Shown here in pieces: positions 48,766 through 57,840 of a DNA stretch of 64,000 nucleotides; position 1 is the stretch's first letter; every line of letters begins with the position of its first letter. Made by a program: the position numbers and the translations under genes. Location: contig NC_014315.1 of NCBI RefSeq assembly GCF_000143085.1, forward strand, positions 2,014,001-2,078,000, written 5' to 3'. The stretch is from Nitrosococcus watsonii C-113 (GTDB lineage Bacteria > Pseudomonadota > Gammaproteobacteria > Nitrosococcales > Nitrosococcaceae). Under the pieces are notes generated by a model. It saw only the letters and a program-made list of their open reading frames with translations. It had not been told where the DNA came from and made no database searches.

Positions 48766-49281
48766 TTACTTTTTAGGGGCCAAAACCATGACCATTTGCC
48801 GACCCTCCCGTTTTGGATGCTGCTCAACGACTCCATATTCCTCTAAATCGTTACGGACCCGTTCCAGCAATTTAAGTCCCAATTCTTGATGGGCCAGCTC
48901 TCGCCCGCGAAAACGCAGACTCACCTTGGTTTTATCCCCTTCTGTCAGGAAACGTACCAGGCTGCGCAGTTTGACCTGATAATCCCCTTCTTCAGTCCCT
49001 GGCCGGAACTTAACTTCTTTGATCTGTATCTGTTTTTGTTTCTTTTTAGCAGCCTGACGTTTTTTATTCTCCTCAAACAGATACTTGCCATAGTCCATAA
49101 TTCGACACACGGGGGGGTCGGCCTGTGGAGCAATCTCCACTAAATCCTCACCTGCTTCATCGGCTACATGCAACGCTTCCTCAATGGAAACAACTCCAAT
49201 TTGCTCGCCATCAACACCAATCAAGCGAACTTCCGGAGAAGTAATTTCTTCATTCAGGCGCGTGCTCTTTTTTACAGCGAT
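48766..49281 (-). CDS. infC: Translation initiation factor IF-3, AUC start
   Basis: 171 residues. IF-3 core: [100 protein letters not shown]. The start is ATC at 49281: it is two codons after the in-frame thrS stop, has AGGAGG at eight bases, and is the only position that includes the conserved N-terminus. ATT, ATC or ATA starts of infC let IF-3 repress its own translation. TTG 49224 would cut off about 19 conserved residues. Confidence 0.94.
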   Translation of the reverse strand: MAVKKSTRLNEEITSPEVRLIGVDGEQIGVVSIEEALHVADEAGEDLVEIAPQADPPVCRIMDYGKYLFEENKKRQAAKKKQKQIQIKEVKFRPGTEEGDYQVKLRSLVRFLTEGDKTKVSLRFRGRELAHQELGLKLLERVRNDLEEYGVVEQHPKREGRQMVMVLAPKK

Positions 49282-49284
49282 ATT

Positions 49285-51219
49285 CTAATCCTCCTCAGAA
49301 ATGTTACGACCAAGACGAGCAACGTCAACGCTAAGATGCTCCATAAAGGCATCGAGACTCATCACCCCCAGATCCTGACTGTATCGAGTACGCACGGCCA
49401 CGGTCTGGTTTGCCACCTCCCGGTCTCCAATCACTAACAGATAAGGAATCCGGCGCAAAGTATGCTCGCGGATTTTAAAACCGATTTTCTCATTTCTCAA
49501 GTCTAAAAGAGAACGAAAACCTTTATTTTTCATCGTTTCTTCCACTTGACGGGCATATCCCTCCTGGCGGTCAGTAATGCTCATCACAACGACCTGTATA
49601 GGCGCAAGCCAAGGCGGAAATTTACCCTCGTAGTGCTCGATCAGTACCCCAAAAAAACGTTCTAAGGAACCTAATACCGCTCGATGGATCATAATAGGCC
49701 GATGGCGGGCACCATCCTCGGCCACATATTCCATTGCAAAACGCTCCGGTAGATTAAAATCTAGCTGGACCGTAGAGCATTGCCATTTACGACCAATGGC
49801 ATCCTCGATTTTAATATCGATCTTGGGACCATAGAAAGCACCACCGCCTTCGTCCACGGCATAATCCAAACCTTTCTTATCCAACGCTGAACGCAACGCT
49901 TGGGTGGCCTGGTCCCAAATTGCTTCCGGCCCTACTGATTTTTCTGGCCGCGTGGAAAGATCAATTTCATAACGGTCAAAACCAAACGCCGCTAACATTT
50001 CTAAAGTCAAATCAAGGATACCCAGAATTTCATTCTCAATCTGCTCCTCGCGACAGAAAATATGCGCATCGTCCTGAGTAAACCCCCGCACCCGCATCAA
50101 CCCATGCAGGGCGCCAGACATTTCATGGCGGTAGACGGTACCCAGTTCCGCCCAGCGGATGGGCAATTCCCGGTAGGAGCGTAGCCGGCCTTGGTACACC
50201 AGCACATGAAAAGGGCAATTCATGGGCTTAAGCTGGTAAAGCTGGTGGTCGTCCTCCATGGGTTGATACATGGACTCCCGATAAAAATCCGTATGCCCGG
50301 AAGTCTGCCACAGCTCCTCATGAGCGATATGGGGCGTATAGAGCGTTTCATAGCTTGCCGCCGTATGACGCTCTTGCCAAAAGTCCTCTATCACCCGCCG
50401 GATACGCGCGCCCATAGGATGCCAAAAGACTAAGCCGCCACCCGCCTCTTCCTGAATGGAAAATAGATCCAAATCAGAGCCAATCCGGCGATGATCTCGT
50501 TTTTCCGCTTCCTCAAGACGATGAAGGTAAGCCTCAAGAGCTTTTTTGTCAGGCCAGGCAGTGCCATAAATACGCTGCAGCATCTCGTTATTGGCATCGC
50601 CCCGCCAATAAGCGCCGGCCACCTTGGTCAGCTTAAAGGCTTTGAGCTTTGCGGTCGAAGGCACATGAGGCCCGCGGCAAAGATCCACAAAATCACCTTG
50701 CCGGTAAAGAGAAATTTCCTCCTCCGAGGGAATCGAGGCAATAATCTCAGCCTTGTATTCTTCCCCCATCCGGCGGAACAAAGAGATGGCCTCCTCACGG
50801 GATTTCAATTCTCGATGAACCGCAATATCTTGCTCCACCAATTCCCGCATTTTGGCTTCAATGGCCTCAAGATCTTCTGGGGTAAACCCCTCAGGATAGG
50901 CAAAATCATAATAGAAGCCATCCTCAATCACCGGCCCAATGGTTACTTGGGCTTCCGGGTAAAGCGCTTTGACCGCCTGGGCTAGCAAGTGCGCGCAAGA
51001 ATGGCGGATAATCTCCAAGCCATCAGTATCCCGCTCAGTAATAATGGTAAGTTTCGTATCCCTCTCAAGGGGATAAGCGCTATCTACTAAGCGGCCATCG
51101 ATTTTGCCCCCAAGGGCCGCCTTCGCTAGGCCCGGGCCAATATCAGCTGCTACGTCATAAACGGTAACAGGATGGTCAAAACCGCGCTGGCTACCATCCG
51201 GAAGGGTAATAACAGGCAT
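49285..51219 (-). CDS. thrS: Threonyl-tRNA synthetase
   Basis: 644 residues. TGS domain (residues 1-60, [26 protein letters not shown]), editing domain with [16 protein letters not shown] and [15 protein letters not shown], class II core ([59 protein letters not shown]), and C-terminal anticodon-binding domain ([19 protein letters not shown]). Its stop codon lies three bases ahead of infC. Zinc-ligand MNCPFH motif present. Confidence 0.98.
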   Translation of the reverse strand: MPVITLPDGSQRGFDHPVTVYDVAADIGPGLAKAALGGKIDGRLVDSAYPLERDTKLTIITERDTDGLEIIRHSCAHLLAQAVKALYPEAQVTIGPVIEDGFYYDFAYPEGFTPEDLEAIEAKMRELVEQDIAVHRELKSREEAISLFRRMGEEYKAEIIASIPSEEEISLYRQGDFVDLCRGPHVPSTAKLKAFKLTKVAGAYWRGDANNEMLQRIYGTAWPDKKALEAYLHRLEEAEKRDHRRIGSDLDLFSIQEEAGGGLVFWHPMGARIRRVIEDFWQERHTAASYETLYTPHIAHEELWQTSGHTDFYRESMYQPMEDDHQLYQLKPMNCPFHVLVYQGRLRSYRELPIRWAELGTVYRHEMSGALHGLMRVRGFTQDDAHIFCREEQIENEILGILDLTLEMLAAFGFDRYEIDLSTRPEKSVGPEAIWDQATQALRSALDKKGLDYAVDEGGGAFYGPKIDIKIEDAIGRKWQCSTVQLDFNLPERFAMEYVAEDGARHRPIMIHRAVLGSLERFFGVLIEHYEGKFPPWLAPIQVVVMSITDRQEGYARQVEETMKNKGFRSLLDLRNEKIGFKIREHTLRRIPYLLVIGDREVANQTVAVRTRYSQDLGVMSLDAFMEHLSVDVARLGRNISEED

Positions 51220-51300
51220 GTGATAAAATCCTGTTCATGGCCCATACAAGAGGCCGGTTGAACAAAAAGACACCACCGTCGCAGTGCCTTGCAAGCGTAA

Positions 51301-51377
51301 TGGTAGGCGCGATTGGACTCGAACCAACGACCCCCACCATGTCAAGGTGGTGCTCTAACCAGCTGAGCTACGCGCCT
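51301..51377 (-). tRNA. tRNA-Val (GAC)
   Basis: 77 bases on the minus strand: acceptor AGGCGCG/CGCGCCT, anticodon loop TTGACAT in stem CCACC/GGTGG giving GAC, T loop GGTTCGAGTCC, discriminator A and encoded CCA. It lies between uvrB and thrS, on the same strand as both. Confidence 0.95.
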
Positions 51378-51404
51378 GTAAAAACAGAAGATTAATTTAC
51401 CATG

Positions 51405-53510
51405 TCATACTCGGTTTCGCAACGGGCGGCGTTTATCTTCCCCTATCAAATTGCCCCCGCTTGAGAATTCCCCCCGCCTCGGAGCAGAGATGGAATCGCC
51501 TCCGTTAAAGACCCAGCCCTTAATCTTTTTGATTTCATCGCGCAACCGGGCGGCTTGTTCAAACTCTAAATTCTGAGCATGCTTGTGCATCTGCCGCTCT
51601 AGTTGTTGTAGACGTTTAGCCAATTGCTGGGGCGGCAAGCGTGTATATTCGGCGGCTTTCTCCTCCACCTGGTCAGGGGAGTGGCGGCCTCCTTTACCAG
51701 GGCTTGGCGTATAAACACCATCAATGATTTCCCGCACCGCTTTTTGTATCCCACGAGGAATAATACGATGGGTTTCATTAAAGGCAAGCTGTTTTTTCCG
51801 CCGTCTTTCTGTCTCGGCAATGGCCCGGCCCATAGAGCCTGTGACCGTATCCCCATAAAGAATGGCTCTTCCATGTAAATTGCGCGCAGCCCGTCCTATA
51901 GTCTGAATGAGCGACCGCTCCGAGCGGAGAAAACCTTCCTTGTCCGCATCCAGGATGGCCACCAAAGACACTTCTGGAATATCTAATCCTTCCCGCAGCA
52001 AGTTGATTCCCACCAACACATCAAACTTACCTAAACGCAGATCACGGATAATTTCTACCCGTTCTACCGTATCAATGTCCGAATGGAGGTAGCGCACACG
52101 AACCTCATGCTGTTCCAGATACTGAGTCAGATCCTCTGCCATACGCTTGGTAAGGACCGTTACCAATACCCGCTCATTTGCCGCCGCTCGCTGGCGGATT
52201 TCCGAAAGCAGATCATCCACCTGACTACCAGCGGGCCTTACCTCTACCGCCGGATCAACCAGACCCGTAGGACGTACTACTTGCTCAATCACGGCCCCCG
52301 AACGCTGCTGTTCATAGGGTCCAGGCGTAGCTGAAACAAAAATAATCTGGGGTGCTAACTGTTCCCATTCCTCAAATTTTAAAGGCCGGTTATCCAAGGC
52401 TGAAGGTAAGCGGAAACCGTACTCAACCAAGGTCTCTTTACGGGCTCGATCACCCCGGTACATAGCGCCCAATTGGGGCACTGTCACATGGCTTTCATCA
52501 ATAACCAGCAAAGCATTCTTGGGGAGATAATCAAACAGGGTTGGCGGCGCTTCCCCAGGCTGCCTCCGAGATAGGAAACGGGAATAATTTTCAATCCCCG
52601 CACAGTAACCTAGCTCTAATATCATCTCGATATCAAAGCAGGTCCGTTGCTCCAGGCGCTGGGCTTCAACTAATTTATTAACGCCATAAAGCTGTTCCAA
52701 TCGCTCAGCAAGCTCAATCTTAATTTCATCAACTGCTTGCAGCAGGACTTCCCGGGGAGTCACATAGTGGGTCTTTGGATAAACAGTCAAGCGGGAAACC
52801 TGGTGCAGTACTTCACCTGTTAAGGGATCAAAATAAGAGAGACTTTCTATCTCATCGTCAAAAAGCTCTACCCGGATAGCCTCTTGCTCCGATTCGGCAG
52901 GGTAGATATCAATAATTTCTCCCCGTACCCGGTAAGTGCCCCGGCGCAGTTCCGTATCATTGCGCTGATACTGCAACTCCGCCAAGCGGCGCAATATTCC
53001 CCGATGGTCTACCGTATCACCCACCATAAGGTGCAGTACCATATTCAGATAACTATCCTTATCGCCAAGACCGTAGATAGCGGAGACGCTTGCCACCACA
53101 ATGGCATCGGGCCGTTCCAGAAATGCTTTAGTTGCGGAAAGCCGCATTTGCTCTATATGATCGTTAACCGAAGCGTCTTTCCCAATATAAGTATCAGAAG
53201 CTGGCACATAGGCCTCTGGTTGGTAATAATCATAGTAAGAAACGAAGTAACCCACTGCATTGTGAGGGAAAAATTCCCGCATCTCGCTATAGAGTTGGGC
53301 CGCTAGAGTCTTATTAGGCGCTAACACAATAGTCGGTCGCTGAACCTGCTGAATCATATTGGCTATGGTGAAGGTTTTACCTGATCCGGTCACCCCCAGC
53401 AGAGTCTGATACATTTCCCCAGCCGCTAGACCTTCCGTCAGCCGCGCTATCGCCTTCGGCTGGTCGCCTGCCGGCTGATAGTCGCTTACCAGTTGAAATA
53501 CGCCCTTCAC
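51405..53510 (-). CDS. uvrB: UvrABC excinuclease subunit B
   Basis: 701 residues. Helicase-like damage-verification subunit: Q-motif [15 protein letters not shown], Walker [16 protein letters not shown], beta-hairpin [22 protein letters not shown]-box [12 protein letters not shown], motif [13 protein letters not shown] and a C-terminal UVR motif ([24 protein letters not shown]). GTG start at 53510. The C-terminal extension after the UVR motif is about 25 residues longer than usual. Divergent from the aminotransferase gene. Confidence 0.98.
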   Translation of the reverse strand: MKGVFQLVSDYQPAGDQPKAIARLTEGLAAGEMYQTLLGVTGSGKTFTIANMIQQVQRPTIVLAPNKTLAAQLYSEMREFFPHNAVGYFVSYYDYYQPEAYVPASDTYIGKDASVNDHIEQMRLSATKAFLERPDAIVVASVSAIYGLGDKDSYLNMVLHLMVGDTVDHRGILRRLAELQYQRNDTELRRGTYRVRGEIIDIYPAESEQEAIRVELFDDEIESLSYFDPLTGEVLHQVSRLTVYPKTHYVTPREVLLQAVDEIKIELAERLEQLYGVNKLVEAQRLEQRTCFDIEMILELGYCAGIENYSRFLSRRQPGEAPPTLFDYLPKNALLVIDESHVTVPQLGAMYRGDRARKETLVEYGFRLPSALDNRPLKFEEWEQLAPQIIFVSATPGPYEQQRSGAVIEQVVRPTGLVDPAVEVRPAGSQVDDLLSEIRQRAAANERVLVTVLTKRMAEDLTQYLEQHEVRVRYLHSDIDTVERVEIIRDLRLGKFDVLVGINLLREGLDIPEVSLVAILDADKEGFLRSERSLIQTIGRAARNLHGRAILYGDTVTGSMGRAIAETERRRKKQLAFNETHRIIPRGIQKAVREIIDGVYTPSPGKGGRHSPDQVEEKAAEYTRLPPQQLAKRLQQLERQMHKHAQNLEFEQAARLRDEIKKIKGWVFNGGDSISAPRRGEFSSGGNLIGEDKRRPLRNRV

Positions 53511-53603
53511 TGCTCTATTAAAGCCTTTCTGAAAAAATACAAATTCGCTATATTAAGATTTCAAGGTTATCGTAACATTTTCTTAAAATCAGGACGGCCC
53601 CAA

Positions 53604-54788
53604 TTGGACATTACTCTTTCTAACCGCGTTCAAAAAATTAAGCCCTCTCCTACCCTTGCCATCACTGCCCGCGCCAAAGCCCTCCGGGCCGAAGGAAAAG
53701 ATATTATCGGTCTGGGAGCCGGCGAGCCCGATTTCGATACGCCAGAGCACATCAAGGAAGCGGCTATTCAAGCCATTCGAGATGGCTTTACCAAATATAC
53801 TGCCGTTGACGGCATTCCCAGCCTGAAAGAGGCCATTATCGCCAAGTTCTCCCGAGAAAATGGCTTCCAGTACGAACTTAATCAGATTCTAGTCTCTGTG
53901 GGCGGCAAGCAGAGTTTCTATAATTTAGCCCAGGCTCTGCTGAATCCAGGGGATGAAGTTATCATTCCAGCGCCCTACTGGGTCTCTTATCCCGATATGG
54001 TCCTCCTGGCAGGAGGCATACCCGTTGTTATCGCCGCGCCCCAGGAGCAAGCGTTCAAAATTACCCCCGAGCAACTAGAAGCCGCCATCACCCCTCTTAC
54101 CCGGCTACTGGTTATCAACAGCCCCTCCAATCCAACGGGTACCGCTTATAGAAACGATGAACTCGCCGCCCTAGGAGAGGTCCTCCGCCGCCACCCCCAA
54201 ATACTTATCGCTACCGACGACATGTATGAGCATATTTATTGGGGTGAAACACCTTTTTGCAATATTCTAAATGCCTGCCCCGATCTTTATGAGCGTACCC
54301 TGGTGCTCAACGGCGTTTCCAAAGCCTATTCCATGACCGGTTGGCGCATCGGTTATGCGGCGGGCGCGCCAACACTCATCAAAGCAATGAAAGCCATTCA
54401 ATCCCAGAGCACCTCAAATCCTACCTCTATTTCTCAAGTAGCCGCGCAAGCGGCAATCGCAGGAGAGCAGGCTTGCGTTAAGGCCATGTGCCAAGAATTT
54501 AAAAACCGCCATGATTTTGTCCTCGAATACCTTAACGGTATCCCTGGAGTGCAAACCTTAGCTGGAAGCGGAACTTTTTATACCTTCCCCAATTTCCAAG
54601 CAGCTATCGCCTCACGAGAAGATATTAAAGATGACGTGGAGCTCGCGGAAAATATGCTTAATGCGGCAGGTGTTGCCGTAGTACCGGGGTCAGCCTTTGG
54701 CGCACGAGGGCATCTACGCCTTTCTTTTGCTACCAGTATGGAAAATCTGGAACAGGCCCTTGAACGTATTGCCGCCTTTCTTAGTTGA
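53604..54788 (+). CDS. Class I pyridoxal-phosphate aminotransferase (aspartate type)
   Basis: 394 residues from TTG 53604 (AGGA nine bases upstream), which gives the family start DITLSNRVQKIKPSPTLAITARAKAL. A longer frame from 53493 overlaps uvrB and adds 37 unrelated residues. Motifs: GLGAGEPDFDTPEHIKEAA, VGGKQSFYNLAQALLNPGDEVIIPAPYWVSYPDMV, INSPSNPTGT, TDDMYEHI, and NGVSKAYSMTGWRIGYAAG with the Schiff-base lysine. Subgroup I-beta aspartate/prephenate aminotransferase. The IscB element begins at its stop codon. Confidence 0.93.
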   Translation: MDITLSNRVQKIKPSPTLAITARAKALRAEGKDIIGLGAGEPDFDTPEHIKEAAIQAIRDGFTKYTAVDGIPSLKEAIIAKFSRENGFQYELNQILVSVGGKQSFYNLAQALLNPGDEVIIPAPYWVSYPDMVLLAGGIPVVIAAPQEQAFKITPEQLEAAITPLTRLLVINSPSNPTGTAYRNDELAALGEVLRRHPQILIATDDMYEHIYWGETPFCNILNACPDLYERTLVLNGVSKAYSMTGWRIGYAAGAPTLIKAMKAIQSQSTSNPTSISQVAAQAAIAGEQACVKAMCQEFKNRHDFVLEYLNGIPGVQTLAGSGTFYTFPNFQAAIASREDIKDDVELAENMLNAAGVAVVPGSAFGARGHLRLSFATSMENLEQALERIAAFLS

Positions 54789-55037
54789 GTCGTCGCCTAA
54801 CTAGCTCTTCGCGTCCTTCCCTGGACTTGTCGAGCTAGTTGGTTGGCTCAACCAGCCTGAGCCCTTCGGGGCTACGTTAGCAGTTGAAGCGAAAGCGACT
54901 CACCCTGGGGTGCATCTCCCAGCCCCAGGCTCTGAGGTCAAAGGCAATGAACTTTGGTGCGACACACGAGCGAATGCCGAGACTGAACGACCCTTCAAAC
55001 ATGGGCGAGGGAACCTTAACTTTTAGGAGTCACGAAA
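54786..55037 (+). ncRNA. Putative omega-RNA of IscB
   Basis: A 250-base GC-rich, non-coding leader in front of iscB with stacked hairpins: AACTAGCTC/GAGCTAGTT (54799-54807 with 54832-54840, containing GTCC/GGAC), GGCTCA/TGAGCC (54845-54863), GCCC-TTCG-GGGC (54861-54872), and CCTGGGG/CCCCAGG (54904-54929). In IscB systems the guide RNA lies exactly here, with the guide taken from flanking DNA at its 5' end. The flank here is the last codons of the aminotransferase gene. The exact 5' end is inferred, not seen. Confidence 0.72.
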
Positions 55038-56318
55038 GTGAATAGTGTATTTGTTTTAGACGCTAATAAAACCCCGCTCATGCCGTGCCGTCCCTCTCGG
55101 GCCAGGCGGCTACTACGGGATAGGAAGGCAGCGGTCTATCGGATGCAGCCTTTTACCCTCATGTTGAAATACCGGGTTGAAGCCAGCCCACAGCCCATTG
55201 AATTTAAGGTGGACCCCGGCAGCAAAACCACGGGGCTCGCCTTGGTGGGTAAGTTCCAGGCGCAAGGCCGGGTGGTGCTGTGGGCAGGTAATCTAACGCA
55301 CCGAGGGCAGGCTATCCGCGACAGGCTAGAGAGACGACGCGCTTTACGCCGTGGAAGACGCTACCGAAATACCCGCTACCGTGCGCCCCGGTTCTTGAAC
55401 AGAACCAAGCCCAAAGGCTGGCTGCCACCTTCGCTACGCTCACGGGTTGAGAATGTCTCGACGTGGCTGAACCGTTTACTGGATAGAGCGCCCATCAGCG
55501 AATGCCATATTGAGACCGTGCGCTTTGATATACAGAAAATCCAAAACCCTGAGATTAGCGGCGTTGAATACCAACAAGGGGAATTGCTGGGATATGAAGT
55601 GCGTGAATATCTGCTGGAGAAGTGGGGTAGGAAATGCGCTTATTGCAACAAGCAAGATATCCCGCTGGAAGTGGAGCACATTACCCCGAGGTGCCGCGGC
55701 GGCAGCCATCGGGTTTCTAATTTAACCCTCGCCTGTACGCCCTGCAACCAAAGAAAGAACCACCAAACGGCGGCTGAGTTTGGTTACCCCAAGATACAAG
55801 CCAAGGCCAAGCTACCCCTGAGAGACGCCGCCGTCAATGCGACGCGTTACGCTATAGGTCGCGCTATTCAATCGCTAAGCTTACCCACCTCCTTCTGGAG
55901 CGGAGGCAGAACCAAGAAAAACCGCCTTTCCCAAGGTTACCCCAAAGACCACTGGATAGATGCCGTGTGCGTGGGTGAGAACGGCGCGAAGGTCACTATC
56001 ACCGAGGACGTTCGGGCGCTGCACATCAAAGCCATGGGGCGCGGTGCCCGGCAAGTGGTGAGGACGGATAAACACGGCTTCCCCCGTGGCAAGGCCGGGC
56101 GGTGTAAACGGGTGAAGGGTTTTCAGACGGGTGACTTAGCAAAACTCATTCAGCCCAAAGGGAAGTATGCGGGTATCCATATAGGAATGCTCGCAGGTAT
56201 CCGGGCCAGAGGAACTTTCGATATCAAGGCCAAGGCCGGTAAGATTTCGGCCAACTGGAAGAATTTCCAACTCATTCAAAGAGGAGATGGTTATGATTAC
56301 GGACTTTTGACTGTTTAA
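55038..56318 (+). CDS. iscB: IscB RNA-guided HNH/RuvC nuclease
   Basis: 426 residues, GTG start with TAGGAG upstream. In order: PLMP domain (NKTPLMPCRPSRARRLL, 10-26), RuvC-I with Asp59 (FKVDPGSKTTGLALV), arginine-rich bridge helix (91-118), RuvC-II with Glu159, HNH with zinc cysteines C200/C203/C233/C236 and EVEHITPRCRGGSHRVSN (His214, Asn228), RuvC-III with His305 and Asp308 (KDHWIDAV), then the C-terminal RNA/target-recognition part. All catalytic residues are present, so it looks active. No TnpA is nearby, so it is a solo element. IscB is the ancestor family of Cas9. Confidence 0.93.
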   Translation: MNSVFVLDANKTPLMPCRPSRARRLLRDRKAAVYRMQPFTLMLKYRVEASPQPIEFKVDPGSKTTGLALVGKFQAQGRVVLWAGNLTHRGQAIRDRLERRRALRRGRRYRNTRYRAPRFLNRTKPKGWLPPSLRSRVENVSTWLNRLLDRAPISECHIETVRFDIQKIQNPEISGVEYQQGELLGYEVREYLLEKWGRKCAYCNKQDIPLEVEHITPRCRGGSHRVSNLTLACTPCNQRKNHQTAAEFGYPKIQAKAKLPLRDAAVNATRYAIGRAIQSLSLPTSFWSGGRTKKNRLSQGYPKDHWIDAVCVGENGAKVTITEDVRALHIKAMGRGARQVVRTDKHGFPRGKAGRCKRVKGFQTGDLAKLIQPKGKYAGIHIGMLAGIRARGTFDIKAKAGKISANWKNFQLIQRGDGYDYGLLTV

Positions 56319-56511
56319 GCGCCATCACGGCGACGACAGAACTTTATGTTGACCCTCGCGCTCGGCGCGCCCTGTCTGCATGCACCGCACAGGCAGTCAC
56401 GCTCGCTGGGGGATCGTTGCACATCCCTGTGCTCTTTCAAGGATAAGCGGCGATTGGAATAAATTGATAAGTTGACGAAAGCGGCCAGGATTATTAGGAT
56501 ATAGCTATTCT
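56319..56511 (+). other. Right flank of the IscB element
   Basis: Non-coding stretch with short hairpins (for example CCTGT/ACAGG near 56371-56395). It probably contains the right end of the element, but the exact boundary cannot be placed without an empty-site comparison. It leads into tRNA-Asn. Confidence 0.4.
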
Positions 56512-56587
56512 TCCCCGGTAGCTCAGTTGGTAGAGCGGGTGACTGTTAATCACTAGGTCGGCGGTTCGAGCCCGTCCCGGGGAGCCA
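56512..56587 (+). tRNA. tRNA-Asn (GTT)
   Basis: 76 bases: acceptor TCCCCGG/CCGGGGA, D arm TAGCTCAGTTGGTAGAGC, anticodon loop CTGTTAA giving GTT, T loop GGTTCGAGCCC, discriminator G and encoded CCA. tRNA-Asn genes are common integration sites; the Zorya operon begins about 1.2 kb downstream but no integrase is visible. Confidence 0.95.
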
Positions 56588-56756
56588 ATAATTCAAAGGC
56601 TTGCGTCTATTCGGCGTGAGCCTTTTTAGTTTGAACGTAAGCGCCAGAAGCCCCCCAAGGGTACCCAAATACCGCGTTAACGGTATGCCTTGACGATGGA
56701 AGCGGCATCCATGTTCCTTTAATAAGGCTTTTAACTCTCTCTAGTGAAACTTCCCA

Positions 56757-56996
56757 TTAAGGAGCTATGGGCAAAAGCGCCTTTCTCTTGCTTAAAACCT
56801 CAATTTGAGTTTTTTTGCCAATGCGAACACCATTCAACACCAGCAATTCCGGCACCATCATATTAAGCTTTTCCATTAAAGCCTCTTGTGTATCCGCCTC
56901 GGTTGCCAACCCCGGCACATCCTCGCTCGTGGCAACCCATACGTGGGCCTGCTCATCCCATAATGCCTCTATATGAAACTCAACCTTGTTAGGCAT
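56757..56996 (-). CDS. DUF1902 family protein
   Basis: 79 residues from ATG 56996, which has AGGAGG six bases upstream. VEFHIEALWDEQAHVWVATSEDVPGLATEADTQEALMEKLNMMVPELL is the HicB-like/DUF1902 fold often seen as an antitoxin-like partner. No HicA-like toxin is adjacent, so it is a lone gene here. A frame start at 57041 adds 15 unrelated residues. Confidence 0.83.
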   Translation of the reverse strand: MPNKVEFHIEALWDEQAHVWVATSEDVPGLATEADTQEALMEKLNMMVPELLVLNGVRIGKKTQIEVLSKRKALLPIAP

Positions 56997-57089
56997 AATG
57001 AACCTCCTCCATCCATGAGTATATATATAGCTCATCCTCAAACCATCACTAGACTTACTCGGGCTAACCCCTATGAAACAATCGGGAAA

Positions 57090-57527
57090 CTACTCCGGCA
57101 AAAACGCCATATCCAACACCTGCTCCCACGTCCAGCCAGTCTGCTCGAAGGTGGCGGGGAAGATATTTTCTTCTAATCCGGTCTCCCGTGCCGCGTCGAT
57201 AGCAGCGCTCTCGTAAGACTCCGCTAATATCGCCAAGCGTTGCGCCTTCAAACTGAGGTTGCCGCGAATTAACCGCCTAATACTTACCCGTTGCCCCTTG
57301 ATGGTGAGCTGCCAACTCCGGTTTCTGTAATTTGGTTGATGCTCCCACTTAAGCAAGTGCGTTAGTAGCACGGTTAAACGGCTCTCAAGCGCCCGGCGCT
57401 CGCTTTTGCCCATATCCTCTATTTCCTCAATCAAGTGCGCCAGATTCACTTCGCTAAACCGGCCTTGGCGTAGTTTCTCGGCGGTCTCCTGGGTCCAACC
57501 GTAAAAGTCTTTATTAGGGTCGATCAT
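57090..57527 (-). CDS. DUF29 domain-containing protein
   Basis: 145 residues: DFYGWTQETAEKLRQGRFSEVNLAHLIEEIEDMGKSERRALESRLTVLLTHLLKWEHQP, LTIKGQRVSIRRLIRGNLSLK, and FPATFEQTGWTWEQVLD. This is the DUF29 family, abundant in cyanobacteria and some proteobacteria, of unknown function, often in multicopy and horizontally spread. It sits 93 bases upstream of the DUF1902 gene on the same strand. Confidence 0.88.
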   Translation of the reverse strand: MIDPNKDFYGWTQETAEKLRQGRFSEVNLAHLIEEIEDMGKSERRALESRLTVLLTHLLKWEHQPNYRNRSWQLTIKGQRVSIRRLIRGNLSLKAQRLAILAESYESAAIDAARETGLEENIFPATFEQTGWTWEQVLDMAFLPE

Positions 57528-57840
57528 CGTCTTTGCTCCCGTGGAAACACCACCAAGGCGAACCCGTGGCGGGGTGATGGCTAGGCTTGCTCTAATTTAT
57601 CCGGCCTAGGTGAGTAACTCAAATTTTAGGCTCAAAGAGTTAGTGGTTTCCCTAGCGAGTTTGCGCGGGAACAAAAACAGTTATCTAAAGATATTCGAAA
57701 GGACTAAGAGCGGTAATTGCTAGATTTAAAGGGATTAAACTATGGGCAAATAACATCTATTACCTTTGCTATAATATTTCTTAAGAAATCTTTACTGTGA
57801 GCGCCCAAGCACATCCAATGCATCTGCTGTGACTTCTAAT
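57528..57840. other. Intergenic region between DUF29 and zorD
   Basis: 313 bases, AT-rich toward the zorD side. I see no gene and no clear terminator. It contains the DUF29 promoter region and the 3' end of the Zorya transcript. Confidence 0.4.

Noticed and set aside
56588-57840. Integrase or tRNA-Asn-linked genomic island boundary
   Set aside because: No integrase gene and no repeat of the tRNA 3' end within the window.
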